NCBI GenBank assembly: GCA_021399445.1
Contig: JAJTUQ010000005.1
Coordinates: forward strand, 5,146,001-5,210,000
Origin: Xylogone sp. PMI_703
Lineage: Eukaryota; Ascomycota; Leotiomycetes
DNA length: 64,000 nucleotides
Direction: 5' to 3'
The notes beneath the pieces were generated by a model that saw only the letters and a program-made list of their open reading frames with translations, was not told the DNA's origin and searched no databases. Both the position numbers and the translations under genes were made by a program. Positions 47,202 through 57,012 of the stretch are shown here, one piece after another. Numbering within the stretch: the first letter of the stretch is position 1; each line of letters starts with the position of its first letter.

Positions 47202-49153
47202 ATGGCTCATTTCTGGCAATCTACCCTCACAAAACCGGCGGACTTCAACTTCGCAATAGATGTCCTTGATTACTGGGCAACGACGACGCCAAAGGCGCAG
47301 GCGATGATCTGGTTATCGCAGGATATGAACCAGGTCAGGAAATTGCGCTTCACGTATTTCCAACGCCAATCACACAGAATTGCAGTTCTGTTCCGTCAAA
47401 TTGGCATTAAACCCGGGCAAGTAGTCTTGATAATAACAGCTCGGATTCCAGCATGGTAGTTCCTATCCAGCTCAAGCACATACGAACACCATGGCTAATT
47501 CGCGAAAGGTGGGAAATTGCAATGGCAGCCATACGGAGCAATATTGTCTTATCTCCTGCCACAGCACTGCTTGTCGACAAGGACATTCAGTATAGATGTC
47601 TTGAGACTGGCGCGACGACGTTCATTGGGGATGCTGCTAGTATAGAGAAGTTCAATCGCATAAAGGGCGAATGCCCATCTGTTAAACACATCATTCAAGT
47701 GGATGGGGACACCCACATAGTGGGGAACGGCATTGTAGACCTTTATTCGGCGCTGAAGTCTATTCCTTTAGAAGCAAATTATGATGGGCCAAAATCTGCC
47801 TCAACAGATCGATCCTTAATCTACTTCACCTCTGGCACCTCCGGCCCTCCAAAAATGGTCCAGCATAACCACGTTTCTTATCCATTAGGTGCGTAATTTA
47901 AGCTTATAACCCAATGCATTCACAATTATTTATTCAAGGAATGTCTAGCTCTTATAAGGAATGGGAAGTATTGGCTGCAACTAGAACCTGGAAAGGTATA
48001 CTGGAATCTTTCTGAACAAGGTGGGTACAGCAAACATAGTTCTGCAACCTATAACCTAGTGCTCACATTTCTTGCAGGGTGGGCCAAGGCAGCTTGGTCT
48101 CTTTTCAGTGCATGGAACTGCGGAGCAGCTCTTTTCATCCATGATGACCGCGGTTCGTTCGACCCAATCAAAACACTCGACATATTACATGAGTTTCCAA
48201 TTACTACCCTGTGTGCACCGCCAACAGTGTACCGCCAGTTAGTCCTCGAGAAGGCAAAAGAGTTTCTGAGGCAGCATCCTCCACGCAGCCTGACGCATTG
48301 TACCAGTGCGGGCGAACCCTTGAACGGCATTGTGATTGATATATGGCAAGAAATGACAGGCTTGCAAATATACGATGGATACGGCCAGACTGAAACAGTG
48401 CTTCTGTGCGGCAATCTCAAAGGGTCTCCAATCAAGCCCGGATCCATGGGGAAGCCAATACCAGGGGTACCGCTTCACATCATATCGCCGACGGGAGAGC
48501 CTTGTGGCCTAGGAGCCGAGGGTGATATAGCCATTCTGCTCGGTTCAATTAATAAGCCAGGTGACTCAGGCTTCTTTGGTCTCTTCGATGGCTACTTGAG
48601 CCGCGATGGGAAGTTAAATCGCAGAATTGTAAAGTATGGCTCGGAGTCATGGTTCCTCACAGGAGACAGAGCTACAAAAGACAGCGATGGTTATTTCTGG
48701 TTTGTCGGTCGAGCCGACGATGTCATAAATTCTGCCGGTTATCGAATTGGTACGTGTCATGTCTCGGGCTGCAAGATTTTACTAGAGACCCCTCTTTTGG
48801 AATACTTCATTTTAGCTAACCTATACTCCTCAGGTCCCTTTGAGGTTGAATCAGCTCTTCGAATGCACCCCAACGTCGTTGAATCGGCGGTTGTCTCATC
48901 GCCTGATAGCGTCCGTGGAGAAGTAGTAAAGGCGTTCGTCGTTCTTGCTGATAAACAGTACTTGGGCGGAGATTCGAGTGCTATTATCAAAGAGCTACAA
49001 GACTTTTGTAAAGAGAAAGCGGCACCATACAAGTATCCCCGGAAGATACAGATTGTAGATGCAAGTTTCCTGCCGAAAACAGTGAGCGGAAAGATTAAGC
49101 GGAGCGAGTTGAGGGCGATGGAATGGAGCAAAAAACGAGAATCAAAGATGTAG
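47202..49153 (+). CDS. Acyl-CoA synthetase (AMP-binding, medium-chain/aryl acid type), five exons
   Basis: Exons are 47202-47455, 47509-47888, 47949-48020, 48078-48749 and 48834-49153; product 565 aa. Motifs in order: RIPAWWEIAMAAIRSNIVLSP, restored by intron 1; the P-loop-like YFTSGTSGPPKM; VYWNLSEQGWAKAAW; TSAGEPLN; YDGYGQTE; WFLTGDRA; GRADDVINSAGYRIGPFEVES; and PKTVSGKIKRSELR with the catalytic Lys. Intron 4 (84 nt) is in frame without a stop, but conservation of GYRIGPFEVE shows it is spliced out. Intron 1 needs an AAG acceptor. There is no peroxisomal SKL tail. It adenylates a carboxylic acid and transfers it to CoA. It converges with the tannase, suggesting an acid released from phenolic esters as substrate (inference). 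Confidence 0.88.
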
Positions 49154-49528
49154 ATACAAGTTTTAGAATGCTTTTGGAAATATAATACACGTGCAATATC
49201 TATTGATCCATCCTTCACTGTATCGAGTAGTCAGAATTATTGTTAATCTAAGGTGTACTTTCCCAAATATAGCGCTGCGTAGAAAGGCCATACTGATCTG
49301 GCTTACACCACTTGAAATATCTAAAAAAAATGGTAGTGTTTATTTTATTAAGGTATACTATTGAAGATTACTGAGAAGGAAAAGGCACCTGTCTCTTTGA
49401 ACTGATCTTGTTAAGGCTTGGACTTTGGACTTTGCAACTAGTATTCGGGCCTGGGGTCCGAATACAACCAATAGGATGCCAAACACAATATGAAACAGAC
49501 AAAAGGCTATAGAATTAAACTAATAATT

Positions 49529-51124
49529 TTATGAAAGGGCAAATGAGGCTACACATTCGTATGATGACTCCAAAGCAGAGTCATTAACGCCATCCCACAT
49601 AGCCACTAGTGGATATTTACAAAGAGGCTGCTTTCTGCCGCTTGTCAAGCTGGTCGCTGGCAATGTTACGGGGGCAGTACCATTCTCGACCCATTGGACC
49701 AAAGCTCCCAGAGCATCATCAGGATAGAATCCAACTCCACCGCCACAATGGCCAACACCAGGAGCAAGGAAAACACGATAATAATCCTCCACTTGGATGT
49801 CCAAACTTTTGACAGTTTCGTAGTACCGAATGGTATTATTGGTGGGGATGAGTTCATCCGATACTCCATGCCAAGTAATCATCTTTCCTCCAGCAGCTTT
49901 GAAAGCAGAGAGATCGGGATCGTCTGTGCCGATGATGGTGTTATATTCTTGGATGGATTGATGGGTGAACGCCCCGTAATCCTCGTAGGATATTTTGCTC
50001 ACATCAAGCGTCGGATCTTTGCTGAGGAAGTAGGAGATCCAAGTTTCACCAATTAGAAAGGGATTCGAAGCGCCTGTTCCATTGGGATATTGAGTCGTGT
50101 TTGCCACTGATGAGAGATTGACGTCTGGGTTGTAGCCGTACCAAATGAAGGAGCCGTCCCGGGTTTGAGGACCCTGCCAGATCTTCTGTACTACCGTGGC
50201 TGTTTGAGAGGAAATTGTTCTCGCTTCGCCATTGCAGCTGAATGACTGTCCAACAAGAGAGTGAGGATCAAAGCGACAAAGTCCAGGTGCTGCGATGACT
50301 CCATCCGCTACACCATCGATTTCATCGCAAGCTCTGACTGCTGCCGCGGTGACTTCTGCGATCTCACAAAGAGGCGGGTAGACACCTTCTTCATGCATAA
50401 CGACCTGAGGCCAGTGCAGTCCAGGAATAAATCGAGTCCATTGAATTGCGGGTGCTGCTGCTAAGATGCCGTCGTAGTTCGTAGGATATCGCTGTGCTGA
50501 GAGAACTCCTTGTCTTCCCCCAGTTGAGCAACCATTCCAGTACGAGTACTGTGCTGGCGTGCCGTAGAAACTTGCAGTAACAGCTTTACCAATAAGAGGC
50601 ATATCGTTCAAGCACTGTGAAGCAAAGTTGACTAATAGGCCATAGTTGACATTCCCGGGACTGGTGAGAGCCCATGTAGCAGGGCTGTATTCGTCACTGC
50701 TAACACCGCCGTTCGTAGATGCAGCAGCATACCCTTGGCTAACAGCTGGAGCAAGGAATTGGTCAAATAGACCCATTGCATATCCTCCACCGCCAGTACC
50801 TTGAAACCGAGAATTCCAGCCCTGCAGAGGAAGCCATACTTGGGTCAGGACGGTATCGTTACGGCCGGGATGTGTATAAGTGACATTAACGAGACAGAAA
50901 TCGAGGTTGGAGATGTTCGCCGCAGCGTAGGAGTAGTTATGAATTTCGGCAGCCGATAAAGAAATAACCTCAATGCCTAGCAACGGTGGTAGATCAATTG
51001 ATGATGCCGAGCAAGAGGAGATCGAGTTCGAACGCGCTCCCAATAGGGGACTTGTTGGCACTGCCCATACAGCGTGAATTAGTGTAACAAGAGCAACATA
51101 AATGCCCATGTATGAAGATGTCAT
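49529..51124 (-). CDS. Secreted tannase/feruloyl esterase family protein
   Basis: This is a single-exon gene of 531 aa with a signal peptide (VALVTLIHAVWA). The family motif GCSTGGRQG places the nucleophile Ser at about 200 next to Cys199. The later elements HGVSDELIPTNNTIRYYE (acidic residue) and PGVGHCGGG (catalytic His followed by Cys) complete the CS-D-HC arrangement in which the two Cys form a disulfide. Many N-glycosylation sites and paired Cys fit secretion. The enzyme should hydrolyse tannins or hydroxycinnamate esters such as feruloyl esters outside the cell. It faces the acyl-CoA synthetase gene tail to tail with 375 bp between stops. Confidence 0.92.
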   Translation of the reverse strand: MTSSYMGIYVALVTLIHAVWAVPTSPLLGARSNSISSCSASSIDLPPLLGIEVISLSAAEIHNYSYAAANISNLDFCLVNVTYTHPGRNDTVLTQVWLPLQGWNSRFQGTGGGGYAMGLFDQFLAPAVSQGYAAASTNGGVSSDEYSPATWALTSPGNVNYGLLVNFASQCLNDMPLIGKAVTASFYGTPAQYSYWNGCSTGGRQGVLSAQRYPTNYDGILAAAPAIQWTRFIPGLHWPQVVMHEEGVYPPLCEIAEVTAAAVRACDEIDGVADGVIAAPGLCRFDPHSLVGQSFSCNGEARTISSQTATVVQKIWQGPQTRDGSFIWYGYNPDVNLSSVANTTQYPNGTGASNPFLIGETWISYFLSKDPTLDVSKISYEDYGAFTHQSIQEYNTIIGTDDPDLSAFKAAGGKMITWHGVSDELIPTNNTIRYYETVKSLDIQVEDYYRVFLAPGVGHCGGGVGFYPDDALGALVQWVENGTAPVTLPATSLTSGRKQPLCKYPLVAMWDGVNDSALESSYECVASFALS

Positions 51125-53414
51125 TTTGAAATATCCTGCTTTAGGCGAAGCAATCGATAGATCAAAAACCGTTCGATATCTTCAGAATTCATGATGGGCC
51201 TTTATAGTCAGAAGTTTGGACCGGTTATGCGGTAGTTGGTATAGACTTCTAGGAACCAAGCTTTCAGAGAGTCACAAGCTACTTACTCTATGCGACTTCT
51301 ACATTATCCCATCTCTCGTAGCATTGCTCTTGAATCTATCGAGACAAGTGCATGTAAGGGCTGAGCACAGACTATGAGACCCGGTACAAATAAGCCGTCC
51401 CCATTTTTCCACAGGAGAAGCTGACATGATTGACTCAGGTGAAGGAGTTGCACGGAGTTGCAGCGCGCTATTAGTTGCTAACAGTAGCTAAAGTTCAACT
51501 TCCCCCTTACCCCTTACCGCATGTGTTCTCCGCCGACCTGGACCGAGTGACGCGGCCGCAAATGCCGCGTCCGCTCTCTGGGGCTTCATGCCCGGACCGT
51601 GGTCGGAGTTAAGGTACCTACCCGGCCCTGGATAGAATCTACACAGTGTGTCGGAGATAGTCTCAATGAAATGAAAACGAGTATTACCCTGATTGATGAG
51701 TATGAGACTGAGCTAATTACAATTGCAAATAGAATAGAATATGATGAATTAGCATTGAATTCTGAATTAATCCTTATAGGGCGGTGTTAAATAAAGCCGA
51801 AAAATGTGTGAGAATATATGTAACATTATTTATGCAAAGTTGATTAAAACAACTATGGTAATCATGATTTCTTATGAAGGATCTAAACCACAAGCCCATT
51901 ATTTTGGAGATGAAGAAAGATTTCAGGCCGAACCCAAAATAGTATTGAGATTAGATTATGTTCCCCGAATCTATGAGAAACACAGTAAGATGCATCAACT
52001 GGCTTGTATATGTTCTAGCCCATACACCAATACGAACATTTGCGCATGGGTTAGCACACTCACCAGTACTTAAAGTTTATTGGCGAATTGTTCAGCCCAT
52101 ACGCAAATATAGCTCGTACTCGCACTCTTAACATAGTCACAAGCTGTGGGCTACAGACTGTATACAGGCTACAGGCTACAGCAGCACACTCAACTACTAT
52201 AATAACTTATAACTACAATATGCTCAACTATTATAGTACACTTAGCTCTATGATAGCCTACAATCACAGCGCACTTGCTTACTATATTTCGGCCTTAGCT
52301 AAAGGCACCGGCACTTTATCTATGGGCATCAGCGACATCCGGTTTTTGGACCCAACTCCGCATAATTCGCATATCTTCACCTCGCGGTTACATACAATTT
52401 AATACGACAAGAAGAGACTCAGCAATGCAATTCAATTATTGACTTCAATCTAGCCAGTCCTGCGTAGTCCGTAGAGCGCCTGAGTGCCATAGGCCAACGA
52501 GCTTTGACTACTTTAACCGCGAATTTCCTCTATGTTCTGAGCTAGTTATAGTTAAATAAATTAATATACAATCTGGTTATAATAAGGTGACTAGATATAT
52601 AGAAAATAGTTAGTACTAAACTGCTAATTGTTATAGCGCAAATGTTGCGCTGATCAGCCGTAATAAGTGGATTTAAGTATACCCTAGATAAAGTGCCGGT
52701 GCCTTTAGCTCAAACCTAAAAGTTATGATGACGCACAAGCCACCACTCTCACGTGCCTCGCGGTTGACAAAATAGTTGTCAGGGTGGTACTTCCGAGCTC
52801 GCCAAATTTTGGTGGCGACTTATGTACCGCCGTGCCAATTACTTTGTCAGCCGCGAGCGTGCCTTTACGCTCCACTCGCTTGGTCTTCTCGGCATTACTT
52901 TTTCCCGAATCCCGTGACCGGGTCGTCCTAGCATGCATTAACTTACGTCTTTTAACATTACTTAAAATTGAATTAAGTTTAACTATTCTCGATTTCAGAG
53001 TAGTCGAAGTGCAGAAATAAACAACATAACTGTAATGGGATGTAAAATATTTCAGAAGAAGAAGAGGAGCGGGGAACCGGGAAAGTCAATTTCTACAGGA
53101 TGTTTGAACAGGCAGGTTCTCCCTGAGCTGCTTTCTCGAGCTTTCCCTGTGAGTGCCGGTGGGTGCTCTTTCATTGGCTACAATGGTTTCCCTGTAGCCT
53201 CATCAGGAAGGAGTACTAGATTTGACGGACAAGCCCCCGACAGAAACTAGCAGCACTGCTCCGCATTCGATGGAGAAGCTGACAAATTGGGGCTAGTTAT
53301 AAGATTTTAACTGCCGACCTCAGACAGAACGAATGTGTTTTAGTATGATCAGAATATAATCAAGCCTCTTTGCTGAGGACTATTTCTATTAGAAACTGGA
53401 AAGAGTACATCGAA
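51125..53414. other. Gene-free repeat-bearing region
   Basis: The first ~300 bp should hold the tannase promoter. Small frames at 51599-52402 and 52784-53250 show no motifs I recognise. A MITE-like inverted repeat pair spans 52297-52710, and the surrounding 52540-52700 is AT-rich. The stretch 52735-52930 is markedly GC-richer and may be a fragment of another repeat. Confidence 0.5.
52297..52710. mobile_element. MITE-like element with 26-bp perfect terminal inverted repeats
   Basis: The string AGCTAAAGGCACCGGCACTT plus six bases (52297-52322) recurs exactly inverted at 52685-52710. The similarity extends a few bases further outward in both directions (GGCCTT/GGTTTG at one side). The 414-bp unit has no coding sequence and an AT-rich centre. 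A related but diverged motif (TGGAGTGCCTTTAGCTCAGGCC) occurs near 23075-23098. Confidence 0.6.
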
Positions 53415-54507
53415 ATGCCGTCGTCAAGCTCTATTCAGCAAGTGGAGTTCATCAACATCGCTCACCCAGCCCAAGCTGGATCCAGCGCAACCCTGCAGCG
53501 GGCGTACTCGCACGCTGCTCGCGTTTCCCATGCACGACGAAAGCGACAGCGTATTCAAAGCCAATCAAAAGAACTAGAGGATTGTAGGCATACATTGCGG
53601 ACCAGTTTCGATGCCCATCAAGGCCACCAATGTCTAACAAGGGGACACTCACCATGTCTAGAGCTGTCGCCCCCTGTTTCACTGTTAGGTGCTTCTCGGA
53701 TAGACCCATTCACAAGCTACATTGTCCAGTTAGGTCCGACGGAACACTTCCTATTTGATCATTGTAAGTGGTGCTTCTTAATAGACGTGTGGTGTGCGTG
53801 CAAGCCATTGGGACCTCTGGTAACAGCCAGTTCTTCGACGAGATTTGCAGGCTCGAGCCAGCTAATGATTGTCGGCTCATCTAGATGTACGAGTAGTCAT
53901 TCCACATCTGAATAGCCCATGCAACAAGCTCCATGATACAGCCGCTTTTGTAAAGCGCATGTCGAAAGAATGGTTCCAGCTGGCTCTTGTTGATAACACA
54001 GTCTTCAACTGGATTTTCCTTGCATCAACACGCCATCTGGCCATTTTTTTTAAATCTCAGCAAGATGTCTATATCCAAAAGGCTATAAAGTACAAGCTGG
54101 CTTGTTTAAAAGCTCTAAGAGAGGCCGTTCAGGAGGAGACATCTTCAGCCGCCTGTATCAGCAGTGCGACCATCTGGAAAGCAGTCATGCTGGCGACAGA
54201 TGAGGTGAGAGAACGACATCTTATCTTTCAGTCTGATAAGTTCTGACCCTTATAACGCGGACTCTAGATTGTAACCGGCGATCTTGTTACCACTAAGCAT
54301 CATGTGCGCGGAGCGGCTGAGATGGTAGAGCGGAATGGTGGGCCTCAGACACTCAGGATGAAATACGTACTGTGGCATCTCCTGTTTAACCACGTCGACG
54401 ATGTCAGGGGACAATGTGTGGACAATCTGAGTGAACTGGCTCCATGTGACGCCGTGAGATACCTTGTAGGCGAGTTCTATCAAAGTAAAGAAGCTAGAAG
54501 CTCATAA
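53415..54507 (+). CDS. Fungal-specific transcription factor domain protein without zinc cluster, three exons
   Basis: Inferred exons are 53415-53763, 53885-54204 and 54268-54507; product 302 aa. The start (VEFINIAHPAQAG, then YSHAARVSHARRKRQ) and LLGASRIDPFTSYIVQLGP are typical of PF11951-type fungal regulators that carry only the regulatory domain. Exon 2 continues LVDNTVFNWIFLASTRHLA; exon 3 gives GDLVTTKHHVRGAAEMVERNGG. No Zn2Cys6 motif is encoded. At 302 residues it is shorter than the 400-550 aa I would expect, and the C-terminus stops early, so it could be truncated. The first intron (121 nt) is longer than others here. It is followed by the SDR gene on the same strand. Confidence 0.65.
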
Positions 54508-54640
54508 AAGCGACTATCAGTCATTATTTGACGCTCTTATACTTTACCCTTGGGTGTTTGAGCCAGTCTTGGCAGCCTAAAAGTGGACCGAGCCTCTAAA
54601 GGGAGGCTCAAATATCGAGGGCTTGTGTCAGTGCCAAGGA

Positions 54641-54715
54641 TCTACTCTTTCCGCTTTGGGACCAGAGCATCTCTGAGATAGATGTACTCTTTCCACTTTG
54701 GGACCAGGGGCTCTC
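54641..54715. repeat. Two-copy ~42-bp direct repeat in the promoter region of the SDR gene
   Basis: The strings TCTACTCTTTCCGCTTTGGG (54641) and TGTACTCTTTCCACTTTGGG (54683) are each followed by ACCAG and a CTC-rich end. The period is about 42 bp. They lie about 300 bp upstream of the SDR start and could be duplicated regulatory sites. Confidence 0.6.
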
Positions 54716-55006
54716 CGGCAATTGTGATCCCGCCAACCGACATCTCCGTTCAGTAAACTTACGAGACGGATGAGATCATATATATACGCTGATTTGTCAG
54801 AAGCTCTCTTCAATTCCTCCGAGGTAGCCGGGGATGAAGGCTCGTTTCGTTACTCTTAGCGGTGCCAGGTATGTGTACATACATATATAAAGAGGAGCCT
54901 TCTCACATATTCAAGTATGAAGTGATAGAGTTAAGCATTTAACACTTAAATCCGATTCACCTACACTCACAGGCTTGATCATTTGATGGCACGGCCACAC
55001 GGTAGA

Positions 55007-56116
55007 ATGAGCGACCTCGAAACCACAGTTCCAAAGGGCTCTCTTGTCCTCGTTACAGGAGCAACTGGCTTCGTCGCCACTCACGTGTGCAAGCAGTTTC
55101 TGGAACGCGGTTACAAGGTCCGCGGTACCGCCAGAGATGTACAAAAAGCATCGTGGCTCATCAATGACCTCTTCAAGACATATGCCGGCCGCGGTGACCT
55201 GGAGCTTGTCCAAGTTCCCGACCTTGCTGCTGACCATGCCTTCGACGAAGCTATCAAGGGTGTGTCTGTCATTGTCTATGTCGCCTCCATCATGACCTTC
55301 AAACCGGATCCGCACGAGGTCATAACGCCGTGTGTCGACGGCGTCAAGTCAATTTTGAACGCAGCAACCATGGAGCCGTCGGTCCAGAGATTCGTCTTCA
55401 CAAGCTCTATTGTGGCAGCCGCCATTCCCATGGCTGGAGTTGACACTCACGTCGAGCGCAATACTTTTTGCGATGACGCCGTCCAGGCCGCTTGGGCTCC
55501 TCCGCCGTACGATGCCTCACGAGGCGTCTTCGTGTACATGGCGAGCAAGGTCGCTGCTGAGAAGGCGGTTTGGGAGTTCGCCGAGGACAAGAAGCCCAAG
55601 TTCGATATCAGCGTTGTCTCTCCTGGTAGCATCGTGGGCGAACCTTTTGAGAAAAAGCACGCCGACAGCTCCGCCAATTGGCTGGTTCAGATGTACGCTG
55701 GTCGCAAAGACGACATGCTCCCAGTGCCGAGTAAGACTTCCACCCTTGACACTGTACTAAAGCACGCTGTGATCTCTTAATGCTATCACTGACACTGGGG
55801 CACAGGATATGTTGTTGATGTCAAAGACGTTGCACTCGTGCACGTCGCCGCTGCCCTGGATCCTCATGTCAAGAACGCGCGCCTTCAAGTTTGGGGCGTT
55901 GCTCGCAACATGACAGACATACTTGCGCTTCTGAAAAAGATTTATCCCGATCGGAAGTTCATAGATGAGCTACCGTCACTGCCCGGCCTCAGCATTACCA
56001 CCGATCAGAGCGAGAGTCTGGCTCTATTGAAGAAGTGGGCTCACCAGGACGGATGGAGGAGCATCGAAGACACAGTCGCGGATGGGACCAGCAAGCTTCC
56101 AGAGTGGGGGTTTTAA
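55007..56116 (+). CDS. NADPH-dependent extended SDR reductase (DFR/CCR/GRE2-like), two exons
   Basis: Exon 1 is 55007-55730 and exon 2 is 55806-56116 (75-nt intron), giving 344 aa. I chose the ATG at 55007, which begins MSDLETTVPKG just before the Rossmann strand; an in-frame ATG lies 24 nt upstream. The nucleotide-binding motif is VTGATGFVATHV (~18-29), with GTARD after the second strand suggesting NADP(H). The catalytic Tyr and Lys are Y177-MAS-K181, preceded by FTSSIVA. After the splice, YVVDVKDVALVHVAA is the usual family segment. GC-rich third-position codon use is stronger than in neighbours. It should reduce an aldehyde or ketone in the cytosol; substrate unknown. Confidence 0.9.
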
Positions 56117-57012
56117 CGGCTAAGTTGACGCCTATCTTGAGCTCAGCTATCTAGTCAGCGTTCACCAGGCCTTATCTTGTCGCTGGTGGGTGGAGCTGTG
56201 AAGGCGGATGGGAGAGCTAAACCCTAGACAGTTTTAGAATAGGAATGTAAACGTCGCGAGCAAACAGCCTGCTTCACACTTGTAGACTAAAGTGGCACTG
56301 TAAATTGAACAACTGACATCGAGCCTTACAAAAGTAAGGCATATACAGGTTGCCTGTCATCACGTCAGAATTAAATCATTCATTGCATGTGACGACTGAG
56401 AAAGGTCTTTCAAGAGGTCAGAAAAATGGTGGTAATATTCTAGTCTGCCATCTCCACGCCTTTTTTGGCTATCCGGTATGTTTGACGCATAGATACACCC
56501 TCTGTTTTTATAATACAACTCCCAGGTACTTTATGCTTTAAAAATAGCTTCGGCCCGAACCTTGATCAAGATAATTCGCAAGCTTACAGGAAGCTCTTGT
56601 TACCTAAGGTAGTAATACACAGCTGGCAAAGTACAATGAGAATAGGTAATACTCACCCGTTTCTATTTTATATATACATTAATTTATATGTTCAAAATCA
56701 ATGCTGAATAGACTGTACTTTTATTTATATGTAGTCCCTATATGAGGTGAACATATAAACGGGGTTCTTCGAGCAGAGAAATTCCTTTCCGTTGTCATAG
56801 AATATCCTAATGGATGCCGCGTAAGCGAGAATCTGATCAACTATAAGTGGAAGTGATAGGATGTAAGATCTTTCAATGATAAGCCGTGAATAGAATCCTT
56901 TCTCCTTTCTTCATTGTGCTGATTTATGGTGCTCAGTCCCCCTGAATACACAATCCATAAAATTTTCATTAGTATCTGAGAATACTAATTAACGCTAATA
57001 TCGTAATTCATT
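56117..57012. other. Intergenic, no gene seen
   Basis: No supported coding region. The stretch 56560-57000 is AT-rich and presumably contains the HET gene promoter. Confidence 0.4.

Noticed and set aside
48059..49153. Reading the acyl-CoA synthetase straight through 48750-48833 because the frame stays open
   Set aside because: Removing these 84 nt restores the conserved GYRIGPFEVE segment, and the ends are GTACGT and CAG. The open frame in the intron is chance.
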